From assembly GCA_910589155.1 (NCBI GenBank), contig CAJURY010000005.1:1-64000 (forward strand): 64,000 bases of DNA. The letters run 5' to 3'. The notes under the pieces were generated by a model. That model made no database searches. It had not been told where the DNA came from and worked only from the letters and a program-made list of their open reading frames with translations. Made by a program: the position numbers and the translations under genes. This stretch comes from an uncultured Oscillospiraceae bacterium (GTDB lineage: Bacteria > Bacillota > Clostridia > Oscillospirales > Oscillospiraceae). Shown piece after piece: positions 1-6,633 of this stretch; the stretch's first letter is position 1, and every line of letters begins with the position of its first letter.

Positions 1-700
1 GCGTGGCATCGTTATACTCCATAGCTTCAAGCAGGGTGTACTGCTGTTCCTCGGTAAGATAGGAGATTTCCACCGCAGGGCGGAAAGCAATCTGGCGTTC
101 ATCTACCATTTGCAGGATTTCGGGTACAAGCTCGGTTAGGCGGATAAAGCGGCGTATCTGGTCTTTACTTTCTCCTACAAGCTCGCCTAATTCTTCATCA
201 GAACGCCCACTTTGCAACTTAGTCGCCACTGGCGACGAAGTTAAATCACTTCGCTGTCCCTGTCGCTTCATCGCTTCAAGCCGCATCTTATACGCAAAGG
301 CTTTCTCGCTCGGTAAAATGGCAGAGCGTTGGAGATTGCTTTCCACCATGACAATAATCGCTTCGTCACGGGTCAGCTCCTTGACCTCGCATTTGAGCGT
401 TTCAAGCCCTGCAAGCTCGCAAGCCTTTTTCCGCCTGTGACCGCTGATAAGCTCATACCGCCCGTCCTCTTTCAGACGAACAGTAGCAGGTGTCATTACG
501 CCGCTTCGCTTGATGCTATCTACAAGCTGCTCCATGTCCTCGTCCATTAAGACCTTGAACGGGTGGTCTGGGAACTCGTCAATCTCCGCAAGGGGAATAT
601 CCCTTATCTTGCTGAGTGCGGCTTCTGCACGGCTTTCATCTGTTTCAAAGATGTCATCGTATGCAGTCAGTTCGATTTCTGTTCTTTTGTCTTTCGCCAA
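1..700 (-). CDS. parB: ParB/Spo0J-family partition protein, C-terminus cut off by the window edge
   Basis: Reading from 700 leftwards gives MAKDKRTEIELTAYDD, then IRDIPLAEIDEFPDHPFKV, the usual ParB N-terminal box. Next come SGHRRKKACELAG, the CTP-binding GHRR box, and ESNLQRSAILPSEKAFAYK, the ParB helix-turn-helix entry region. Such proteins load on parS centromere sites and work with ParA to segregate DNA. The start is a TTG with an AGGAGG site at 710-715, nine bases upstream, and lies inside the end of parA (47-base overlap), so the two are translationally coupled. There is no closer ATG. The frame stays open to base 1, so the gene is partial. ParA/ParB pairs of this type are common on clostridial conjugative elements. 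Family is certain; chromosomal versus element origin is inferred. Confidence 0.88.
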   Translation of the reverse strand, partial: MAKDKRTEIELTAYDDIFETDESRAEAALSKIRDIPLAEIDEFPDHPFKVLMDEDMEQLVDSIKRSGVMTPATVRLKEDGRYELISGHRRKKACELAGLETLKCEVKELTRDEAIIVMVESNLQRSAILPSEKAFAYKMRLEAMKRQGQRSDLTSSPVATKLQSGRSDEELGELVGESKDQIRRFIRLTELVPEILQMVDERQIAFRPAVEISYLTEEQQYTLLEAMEYNDAT

Positions 701-1481
701 GCTCTGCCACCTCCTTTCCGAACTGCTCATAAGCTGCGGCTACCTTGCCGCCTTTGTCATAGGCAAAAATGCTTTTCCCCTCTGCGGTGGCTTCCACGGC
801 ACGGATGGAATGGGGTATCTGGGTATCAAACACCTTAATTTTCTGTCCGTAGGCACTTCTCACCGTGGCGGTGATTTCCTTGGAGATATTCGTGCGGGGC
901 ATTACCATCGTCATAAGGATGCCGTCAATCCGCAAAGGGGGATTGATTTGCCGTCTGACTTTCGACACGGAGCGAAGCAACAGCTCTAAGCCTTTGGCAG
1001 AAAGATAGTGGGGCTGCGTAGGGATAACCACGCTGTCAGCCGCCGCCAGTGCGTTGATGGTGAGCATACCAAGGCTCGGCATACAGTCCACGAGTACATA
1101 GTCGTAGTTCTTCCTGACCTCGCTTATGCAGGTTTTCAGCACGCTTTCACGGCTTATGGCGTTAATCAGTCTTACTTCCAAGCCCGACAGCTCGATGTTG
1201 GACGGGAGCAGGTCAACGCCCTCACCGTGGTGCAGGATGCCTTGGGCGACATCAACGGATTTATCGTCTATGATGTCCTGCATGATGGTGGAGAGCGTGA
1301 CTGTTAAATCGTCTGGTCTGTGATAGCCGAGCGACATAGTTAGATTTGCCTGTGCATCGGCATCAATGAGCAGGACTTTCTTGCCCTGCTGTGCCAGAGT
1401 TACGCCCAGATTGACCGCCGTAGTGGTCTTGCCGACACCGCCTTTCTGATTGGTTAAAGCGATTACTTTGCAATTTGACAT
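654..1481 (-). CDS. parA: ParA-family partition ATPase
   Basis: A 275-residue Walker-type ATPase. Near the N-terminus KGGVGKTTTAVNLG is the deviant Walker A box; LLIDADAQANLT is the switch region and YVLVDCMPSLG the Walker B region. The family dimerises on DNA with ATP and drives ParB-bound plasmid or element DNA apart. I chose the ATG at 1481 (MSNCKVIALTNQKGG) because an AAAGGAGG site sits eight bases upstream; an in-frame start at 1502 would add seven residues but overlaps that site. It is upstream of and overlaps parB. With the small gene at 1617 and repeats at 1864-1950 it looks like the maintenance module of an integrated element. Confidence 0.93.
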   Translation of the reverse strand: MSNCKVIALTNQKGGVGKTTTAVNLGVTLAQQGKKVLLIDADAQANLTMSLGYHRPDDLTVTLSTIMQDIIDDKSVDVAQGILHHGEGVDLLPSNIELSGLEVRLINAISRESVLKTCISEVRKNYDYVLVDCMPSLGMLTINALAAADSVVIPTQPHYLSAKGLELLLRSVSKVRRQINPPLRIDGILMTMVMPRTNISKEITATVRSAYGQKIKVFDTQIPHSIRAVEATAEGKSIFAYDKGGKVAAAYEQFGKEVAELGERQKNRNRTDCIR

Positions 1482-1563
1482 AGGTGCGTCCTCCTTTCGC
1501 ATAGATTTAGCCGCTTTGTCAAAGGCGGCTATGTAACTGTACCAGAGGACGCAGGACGCAAAA

Positions 1564-1602
1564 AAGCCGCTTACTCTTAAAATCCATAAGAATAAGCGGC
1601 TT
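1564..1602 (-). terminator. Rho-independent terminator after the 59-residue gene
   Basis: Inverted arms around AAGCCGCTTA, followed on the minus strand by a run of six T (A-run at about 1558-1563). It ends the transcript of the gene at 1617-1796. A second short hairpin, GCCGCTTTG/CAAAGGCGGC at about 1510-1530, lies just before parA. Confidence 0.7.
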
Positions 1603-1616
1603 CATGGTGATGTGCC

Positions 1617-1796
1617 TTAGACATATTCGATTTTCACTTTCTTTATCGGGGCGTTGGCTACCTTGAAGATAATCTCGCCAACGCAGTCCCCGTATTTGCC
1701 CTGCTGTATGAGCTGGTTTTTCAGCTCCACAAGGCTATGTAAGAGTAATGTCCGCTCCCTGCTGTCTACATATAAGTGAGTGGTCTTTTCCCTCAT
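1617..1796 (-). CDS. Small conserved mobile-element protein, function unknown
   Basis: 59 residues, MREKTTHLYVDSRERTLLLH to VANAPIKKVKIEYV. I recall near-identical small proteins from clostridial conjugative transposons beside parA/parB; no function is known to me. The start at 1796 has AAAGGA eleven bases upstream; an in-frame GTG at 1805 sits too close to that site. It is followed by its own terminator and precedes parA in the same orientation. Composition is charged, without membrane segments. Its main value is as a marker that 1-1800 belongs to an integrated element. Confidence 0.6.
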   Translation of the reverse strand: MREKTTHLYVDSRERTLLLHSLVELKNQLIQQGKYGDCVGEIIFKVANAPIKKVKIEYV

Positions 1797-1863
1797 ACCG
1801 TCCACCGTCCTTTCTTGGCTTCATTATACCGTTATGGGGAAGTTCGGTCAAAACTGTAACTTT

Positions 1864-1965
1864 GCATTTCTTGGTATTTTACCGTATCAAGGCTCATTCC
1901 CCAGTAGTAAATAAGTAGTAAATAGGGGTTGCAATCCTCAAGAAATGCGGGGAAATGCTTTGTTT
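1864..1965. repeat. Cluster of short inverted and direct repeats beside parAB (candidate parS or attachment region)
   Basis: GCATTTCTTG at 1864-1873 is matched by its exact inverse at 1939-1948. Between them the 11-base unit AGTAGTAAATA occurs twice in tandem (about 1902-1923), flanked by CCCC and GGGG. GCGGGGA then recurs (about 1947 and 1967). No gene covers the stretch 1797-2053. Such density next to parAB fits a centromere-like site or an element end; which of these is not decided by the sequence. Confidence 0.45.
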
Positions 1966-2010
1966 TGCGGGGATAGTTGCTCATTTACTTGATTTTTATC
2001 CAAAAAAATG

Positions 2011-2040
2011 GTGCGCGGAAAGCAACTGCTTTCTGCGCAC
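2011..2040. terminator. Bidirectional terminator hairpin
   Basis: GTGCGC and GGAAAGCA pair with TGCTTTC and TGCGCAC; the hairpin has an A-run at 2002-2008 and a T-run at 2041-2045, so it can stop transcription from either side. It closes the gene at 2054-2287. Confidence 0.75.
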
Positions 2041-2053
2041 TTTTTCGCTTGAT

Positions 2054-2287
2054 TTATTCGTGGGCTTCCAGCCAGGCGTCCACCTTGGCCTTTCCCATAC
2101 GGGCGATGCTCTCAGCGGGATACTTAGAATCAGGACCACCGTTGCAGTACAAAAAATACAGGCCTTCCGGGGTCTGATACAAGCTTTCCTCATAACCGGC
2201 AGGATCGCCGAACGCGCCAATCACGCTTTTTTTCACAAGTACGGCGGTATCGGTATCGTATTCCCGCTTGCAGATGATTTTCTTCAT
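2054..2287 (-). CDS. Small conserved protein of unknown function (KKIIxxxxYDTxTA type)
   Basis: 77 residues beginning MKKIICKREYDTDTA and containing ESLYQTPEGLYFLYCNGG and SKYPAESIARMGK, ending DAWLEAHE. The pattern (N-terminal YDT-TA, middle ESLYxxxxGxFFLxxxGG, C-terminal acidic helix) is one I know from many small clostridial proteins, often on mobile elements; their role is unknown to me. The start at 2287 is set by AAAGGAGG nine bases upstream; longer in-frame starts have no such site. It stands alone between a terminator and the divergent spoIIID, so it may be element cargo or ordinary chromosome. Confidence 0.7.
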   Translation of the reverse strand: MKKIICKREYDTDTAVLVKKSVIGAFGDPAGYEESLYQTPEGLYFLYCNGGPDSKYPAESIARMGKAKVDAWLEAHE

Positions 2288-2502
2288 GGCTAAACGCCTC
2301 CTTTCACTCTTTGGTAGACTGACAAATTTCAGCAGCAGAACCATTGCTTTCTGCATTTGACTTTCATTATACACGATGTATCTGGGGATTGCAACCGGTT
2401 TTTGGTGAAATATGGAACTACTCACCATGAAATATCACAAAATTTCCAGATGTAAAATAGGAAATATGCACAAACGCCGGAAAATCCGCCTGCTCGCCTG
2501 AC

Positions 2503-2531
2503 GCATATTTATAAGATTACAAGCATAAGTT
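2503..2531 (+). promoter_or_regulatory. Candidate sigma-E-type promoter of spoIIID
   Basis: GCATATT (2503-2509), 14 bases, then CATAAGTT (2524-2531) resembles the sporulation sigma-E pattern, and spoIIID is a sigma-E gene in Bacillus. The -10 match is only partial. Confidence 0.4.
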
Positions 2532-2553
2532 TTCCTGGTTAGGAGGTACGCTT

Positions 2554-2811
2554 ATGACAGATCACATCGAGGAAAGAGCCTGCGAACTGGCGGTATACAT
2601 GATTGAAACCCAGGGGACGGTTCGGGGTGCGGCGAAAAAATTCGGCGTATCCAAGTCCACCGTTCACAAGGATCTATCCCAGCGGCTGCCTAATATCAAC
2701 CGTAGCCTTTACAATCAGGTAAAAATCCTGATGGAGACAAACAAAGCCCAACGTCACATTCGAGGCGGTATGTCCACCAAGCGAAAGTACAGCAAGGAAA
2801 CGGAAACGTGA
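2554..2811 (+). CDS. spoIIID: Sporulation transcriptional regulator SpoIIID
   Basis: 85 residues, the usual SpoIIID length. The helix-turn-helix GTVRGAAKKFGVSKSTVHKD and the following LPNINRSLYNQVKILMETN are hallmarks of the family, with the basic tail GGMSTKRKYSK that helps bind DNA. SpoIIID acts in the mother cell, activating and repressing sigma-E genes and promoting sigma-K expression. An AGGAGG lies at 2541-2546. The stop abuts the end of the convergent methyltransferase gene at 2812 with no space between. It shows that the organism belongs to a spore-forming lineage. Confidence 0.96.
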   Translation: MTDHIEERACELAVYMIETQGTVRGAAKKFGVSKSTVHKDLSQRLPNINRSLYNQVKILMETNKAQRHIRGGMSTKRKYSKETET

Positions 2812-3630
2812 TTATTGGCCGGTGAGACGCCCCAATTGGTAAAAGGCTACCGCGCTGGCCGCCGCTACATTCAAAGAATCCACCCCGTGAGACATGGGAA
2901 TACAAACGGTATAGTCGCACTGGGCGATGGTGCCGTCTGCCAAGCCGTCGCCCTCCGTGCCAAGCACCACGGCCAGCTTTTTTTCCGCCGCCAGTCGGGG
3001 GTCCGCAATAGACAGGGAATTATCCCGCAGCGCCATCGCCGCCGTGCGAAAGCCCAAACTATGCAAAAATTCCTGCCAGTCTCCCTCCGGCAGATAAGTC
3101 CAGGGAATTTGGAACACCGTCCCCATGCTAACCCGCGCCGCCCGGCGGTACAATGGGTCGCTGCCCGCGCTGGTGAGCAAAACCGCGTCCATCCCCAGCG
3201 CGGCGGCAGAGCGGAAAATCGCGCCGATGTTGGTGGGATTCATAATGTTTTCCAGCACGGCGATCCGGGAAGCGTTCCGGCAAAGCTGGGAAACTTCCGG
3301 CAATTGCGGACGGCGCATGACGCAAAGCATTCCTCTTGTCAGGTGAAAGCCGGTAAGCTGGGTCAAAACAGCGTCATCCGCAGCATAAACCGGCACATCC
3401 GGGCAGCGCGCCAGAATGCTTGCTCCCTGTCCCTGGATGTGCCTTTTTTCCATGAGGAAGGACACGGGAACACAGCCGCTGTTCATTGCCCGTTCAATGA
3501 CCAGAGGACTTTCCGCAATGAACACCCCGTTTTTCGGATCGGCGCGGTTTCGCAGTTGATTTTCCGACAGACGGGCGTAAACATCCAGCTCCGGTGCGGA
3601 AAAATCTGTAATTTCAAAGATAGCTGCCAT
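2812..3630 (-). CDS. TrmH/SpoU-family RNA 2'-O-methyltransferase
   Basis: 272 residues: an N-terminal substrate-binding region (about 1-105), then the SPOUT knot domain with VLENIMNPTNIGAIFRSAAA, ALILVLGTEGDG-like LAVVLGTEGDGL and IPMSHGVDSLNVAAASAV. These three boxes are the canonical SpoU motifs 1-3 that bind S-adenosylmethionine. It methylates a ribose in rRNA or tRNA; the exact target cannot be read. It is the last gene of a minus-strand operon, 15 bases behind the TIR gene. The pairing with a TIR protein is unusual and may only be co-transcription. Confidence 0.92.
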   Translation of the reverse strand: MAAIFEITDFSAPELDVYARLSENQLRNRADPKNGVFIAESPLVIERAMNSGCVPVSFLMEKRHIQGQGASILARCPDVPVYAADDAVLTQLTGFHLTRGMLCVMRRPQLPEVSQLCRNASRIAVLENIMNPTNIGAIFRSAAALGMDAVLLTSAGSDPLYRRAARVSMGTVFQIPWTYLPEGDWQEFLHSLGFRTAAMALRDNSLSIADPRLAAEKKLAVVLGTEGDGLADGTIAQCDYTVCIPMSHGVDSLNVAAASAVAFYQLGRLTGQ

Positions 3631-3645
3631 TGATATGCCGCCTTT

Positions 3646-4434
3646 CTATTTTGCCAGTTGCTCCAGGAAGCGATCCCTAGCCGTCTCCCATGCGTTTTGA
3701 GACAAGGACTCCAAGCAGAACATACTTTCCAGTTGTTCTTTGAAAGTATTCAGCCGAAATTTATTATCCGCCTGAAACCATACCGCCTGCTTGTCCAAAA
3801 GGCCGCCGATTTTACTGCCGGAAAATCCCGGCGCTAAAATTTCCTGATACTTTTTTCCCATAGCCCAGATCGCGCCAGCCTCGTTCAGACAAGCCTGACT
3901 TTCAAAATAGTGATCCGTATACCATAAGATATAAAAGGTGTGATTGTCGCTTGTCAATCGGCTTCGGATTTCTTCCATATTTCTTTCGCCGTTGGCGATG
4001 TAAGTCGCCGGGTGGGAGGTGCAGAAAATACAGCTTTGCCGGGCGGCGGTGGGACGGGGAATACCGATGCAGTAAAGCAGCTCAATAAGCGCCCCCACCT
4101 GCCGCTGATCTTTTTCCCGGTGGCTAATAAAAATAGATTCAAAATAGTTGGGAAACAAGCTGTGCTTCAATTCCGCCACAGTTTTGCGGATCATCTGGGC
4201 TTCGTTCAGATTCACCGTATAATTTGCGCCCCGGTAATAAAACTGACTGAGTACCTGATAGGGGGCAAAATCCTCCCGCATGAGCTTGCGTCCCTTTAAA
4301 AAAGCGTAAATCTGCGTTTTATACGCCTGATACAGACCGTTTCCCGGCTGTATCTCGCCTCTTTCTTTTATATAACGGATCATTGCGTCGCAAAGATCGA
4401 GAATTTCATTGATTTCTGACAGCATATTGTTCAC
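3646..4434 (-). CDS. TIR-domain protein, candidate NAD-consuming effector
   Basis: 262 residues. The N-terminal 95 are a helical region without a recognised fold. From about residue 99 a TIR domain follows: FESIFISHREKDQRQVGALI (first strand and box 1), then CIFCTSHPATYIANGE, TFYILWYTDHYFESQACLNEAGAIW and ILAPGFSGSKIGGLL. In bacterial TIR enzymes a conserved Glu in the helix after the SxxC segment cleaves NAD; Glu185 in CLNEAGA is at that place. Domain order (effector TIR at the C-terminus after a helical part) occurs in anti-phage proteins, but no ThsA/SIR2, SAVED or NLR partner is next to it. The GTG start has GGGGG seven bases upstream and overlaps the previous stop by four bases. Role in defence is inferred. 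Confidence 0.82.
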   Translation of the reverse strand: MNNMLSEINEILDLCDAMIRYIKERGEIQPGNGLYQAYKTQIYAFLKGRKLMREDFAPYQVLSQFYYRGANYTVNLNEAQMIRKTVAELKHSLFPNYFESIFISHREKDQRQVGALIELLYCIGIPRPTAARQSCIFCTSHPATYIANGERNMEEIRSRLTSDNHTFYILWYTDHYFESQACLNEAGAIWAMGKKYQEILAPGFSGSKIGGLLDKQAVWFQADNKFRLNTFKEQLESMFCLESLSQNAWETARDRFLEQLAK

Positions 4435-4676
4435 AGCGCCGCCCCCTTTTTTTCATTATAGTAAAAAACAAGGTTGAAATCAAGGCAATTCCCGTGATTC
4501 TCCGGGGAATCTTCCAGGCAACCAAGGCAAGCGCCTGCCTGCATTGTGATCCGTTTTGCCGGATTGGCGAAAGCAGCCTTATCCTGCGATCTACTACTGC
4601 ATGGGCGCTGTTTCAGAGTTTCTACCAAGTGCAGCCTGGCGCGGTGCTCGTATGGATAAAAAACGCCCTTTTTCAC
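4431..4676 (-). CDS. Unrecognised 81-codon gene between GNAT and TIR genes
   Basis: I do not recognise this product. It begins MKKGVFYPYEHRARLHLVET and has a cysteine cluster CLGCLEDSPENHGNC near residue 54-68. The composition is not typical of a folded domain and no clear ribosome-binding site precedes the GTG start. In favour of it, the start overlaps the GNAT stop by GTGA (4673-4676) and its stop overlaps the TIR start by GTGA (4431-4434), which gives exact coupling at both ends. It could be a real coupling peptide or chance reading through a 240-base spacer. Confidence 0.35.
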   Translation of the reverse strand: MKKGVFYPYEHRARLHLVETLKQRPCSSRSQDKAAFANPAKRITMQAGACLGCLEDSPENHGNCLDFNLVFYYNEKKGAAL

Positions 4677-5311
4677 CGCAAAGCATGCCAGATTTCCACA
4701 AGCTCTTCCATCTGAAAGCCTAGACGCTTGTAAAGCGCCAGGGCTTTTTCATTTTCCAGCGCAACGCACACCTTGATTTCCGGCGCGGCAATCCCGGACG
4801 CCAAAGCGCAAACCACGGCCGCTCCCTTGCCGATAGCAGTGGAAGCAAGCAGGGAAATTTCATTGCCAGCAACCTGCCCCGCTCCAATGGTTTTGTCCCC
4901 TTCCCGGACAAAGTACCCGCCGCCGCGCTGGAGCAAGGCGTCCAAATCTCTTTGCTCCATGGTGCTGGCACAGGGAACGCCGCGCATTTTTTGGTTCATG
5001 AGCTGCCGGTAGCGCGCCCCGGTTTCCCTGGTCAATGGAACCAAAACCGCCTTGGTTTGCGGCAAAAGCGCCTTTTCCGCCGTCATTTTCCAAACGGCGG
5101 CGTGAACCGGCAGATTTTCAGACAGCCCCTCCCCACGGGCAAAAATTCGGTTTGCGCCGCAGGCGCGAAGCAGCTCCGCGCATTCTGCCAACAAAGCTTC
5201 CATTTTATTCGCACCGTGCACCAGAATATAGCCCTCGCCCTTGTAAGGAATCTCCTTTAGAACCAGCGTTGCCACGCCGTTTTCGGTTGTGAAAAAAGGA
5301 ATGTTGCGCAT
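4673..5311 (-). CDS. GNAT-family N-acetyltransferase
   Basis: About 212 residues. The C-terminal half carries a GNAT fold: GGGYFVREGDKTIGAGQVAGNE forms strands 2-4, GKGAAVVCALAS is the acetyl-CoA segment, and VALENEKALALYKRLGFQMEE is the closing helix-strand motif of the family. The N-terminal half is less conserved. Substrate unknown. I took the ATG at 5311 (MRNIPFFTTENG); an in-frame start further out at 5383 adds residues unlike the family. It is the first gene of the operon leading to the TIR protein and the methyltransferase. Confidence 0.75.
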   Translation of the reverse strand: MRNIPFFTTENGVATLVLKEIPYKGEGYILVHGANKMEALLAECAELLRACGANRIFARGEGLSENLPVHAAVWKMTAEKALLPQTKAVLVPLTRETGARYRQLMNQKMRGVPCASTMEQRDLDALLQRGGGYFVREGDKTIGAGQVAGNEISLLASTAIGKGAAVVCALASGIAAPEIKVCVALENEKALALYKRLGFQMEELVEIWHALR

Positions 5312-5410
5312 TGCGACCACCAGCCTTACAAATAATAAAGTCATAGAAAATTGTAACAGATATTTCTCTGGAAGAACAGACAAATATTTTTGTTTTTTGC
5401 TTTTTTCCTA

Positions 5411-5439
5411 TTGCTATCGGCACATTGCTGTGTTAAAAT
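5411..5439 (+). promoter_or_regulatory. Promoter of the aro operon leader
   Basis: TTGCTA (5411-5416), 17 bases, TAAAAT (5434-5439). Start would be near 5446, about 20 bases before the leader peptide codon. Confidence 0.65.
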
Positions 5440-5467
5440 AGAAAAAACGTCTTTCGGAGGGCATTTT

Positions 5468-5533
5468 ATGTTCCATCCTTTTCTGTTTGCGGCCGTATCT
5501 TATTTTTCCTATTACTTTTTTCCAAAAGAGTAA
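5468..5533 (+). CDS. Phe/Tyr-rich leader peptide of the aromatic amino acid operon
   Basis: A 21-codon reading frame behind a clear CGGAGG (5455-5460). It contains six Phe and three Tyr; codons 12-18 read Tyr-Phe-Ser-Tyr-Tyr-Phe-Phe, and the peptide ends FFPKE. It lies between a promoter and an intrinsic terminator (5576-5612) in front of aroF. This is the arrangement of a ribosome-mediated attenuator, as in pheL or pheA leaders: slow reading of Phe/Tyr codons when these amino acids are scarce would favour read-through. The peptide itself probably has no function. It is too short for ordinary gene calling. Confidence 0.85.
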   Translation: MFHPFLFAAVSYFSYYFFPKE

Positions 5534-5575
5534 TAGCGATTCGTGCTGCAAAGGCGTTGTACATTCGTCCATGAA

Positions 5576-5612
5576 AAGCCGCATCAAATCAGCCGATGCG
5601 GCTTGATTTTTT
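5576..5612 (+). terminator. Attenuator terminator of the aro operon
   Basis: Perfect 10-base arms AAGCCGCATC (5576-5585) and GATGCGGCTT (5595-5604) followed by six T at 5607-5612, ending only 20 bases before aroF. The leader-peptide segment GCCGTATC (5492-5499) can also pair with the 3' arm, which would break the terminator. Confidence 0.85.
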
Positions 5613-5631
5613 ACAAAGGAGCGCAAATTTT

Positions 5632-6633
5632 ATGATTGCCGTATTAAAACAAAACGTGACAGAGCGTCAAATTGAGCAGCTTACCCAGTGGATCAAAAAT
5701 CAGAATGTTGACGTGCATCTGTCCAAAGGCAAGGACTACACCATTTTGGGACTCATCGGCGACACCGGCAGAATTGACCGGGAGCTGCTGGAAAGTCTGG
5801 AAATTGTAGAATCCGTCAAGCTGGTTTCCGAACCTTTCAAGCAGGTCAACCGGAAACTGCACCCGGAGGATACCATCATTACAGTGGGCAGCGCCAAAAT
5901 CGGCGGCGGGCATTTCGCCCTGATTGCAGGTCCCTGCTCTGTGGAAACCGAGGAACAGATCATCGAAGTGGCCCGGCAGGTCAAAGCCTCCGGCGCGGAT
6001 ATTCTCCGGGGCGGCGCGTTTAAGCCCCGCACCTCTCCTTATGCCTTCCAGGGACTCAAGGGAGAGGGCATCCGGCTGCTGCTGGAGGCCAAAAAAGTCA
6101 CGGGGCTTCCTATTGTCACGGAGATTATGAACATTCGCTCTCTGGATTTGTTTGAGGATGTGGACATTATTCAAGTTGGCGCGAGAAATATGCAAAATTT
6201 TGACCTGTTGCAGGAGCTGGGCAAAACCAAAAAGCCCATTTTGCTCAAGCGCGGTCTGGCCAATACCTTACAGGAGCTTTTGATGAGCGCGGAATACATT
6301 ATGTCCGAGGGCAACGAAAACGTCATTTTGTGCGAACGGGGTATCCGCACCTTTGAAACCATGTCCCGCAATACCCTTGACCTCACCGCCGTTCCTATTT
6401 TACACGAACTCAGCCACCTGCCTGTTGTGGTAGACCCCAGCCACGCCACCGGGCGGGTAGGTCTGGTGCCCCCCATGGCGCAAGCCGCCGCTGCCGCCGG
6501 CGCAGACGGCATTATGGTAGAAGTACACAACAATCCCGCCTGCGCCTTGTGCGACGGCGCACAGTCTTTGACCCCAGCGCAGTTTGACGAGGTTGCCAGG
6601 AAGGTTCGCCGGGTGCGGGAGGCCATTTTATGA
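5632..6633 (+). CDS. aroF: 3-deoxy-7-phosphoheptulonate (DAHP) synthase
   Basis: 333 residues. It condenses phosphoenolpyruvate and erythrose 4-phosphate, the first step of the shikimate pathway. The first 70 residues form the ferredoxin-like regulatory domain seen in the type I-beta enzyme of Thermotoga, to which Phe or Tyr bind. The barrel carries LIAGPCSVETEEQ, GGAFKPRTSPYAFQG, the metal/PEP segment and PVVVDPSHATGR. The start at 5632 has AAAGGAG upstream; the frame is open further back only through the attenuator stem. First enzyme gene of the operon, overlapping tyrA by four bases. Control is probably double: attenuation of the mRNA and feedback at the N-terminal domain. Confidence 0.96.
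   Translation: MIAVLKQNVTERQIEQLTQWIKNQNVDVHLSKGKDYTILGLIGDTGRIDRELLESLEIVESVKLVSEPFKQVNRKLHPEDTIITVGSAKIGGGHFALIAGPCSVETEEQIIEVARQVKASGADILRGGAFKPRTSPYAFQGLKGEGIRLLLEAKKVTGLPIVTEIMNIRSLDLFEDVDIIQVGARNMQNFDLLQELGKTKKPILLKRGLANTLQELLMSAEYIMSEGNENVILCERGIRTFETMSRNTLDLTAVPILHELSHLPVVVDPSHATGRVGLVPPMAQAAAAAGADGIMVEVHNNPACALCDGAQSLTPAQFDEVARKVRRVREAIL

Noticed and set aside
3646..4434. TIR protein as part of a Thoeris or CBASS locus
   Set aside because: No ThsA-like SIR2/SLOG, nucleotide cyclase or effector gene is found beside it.
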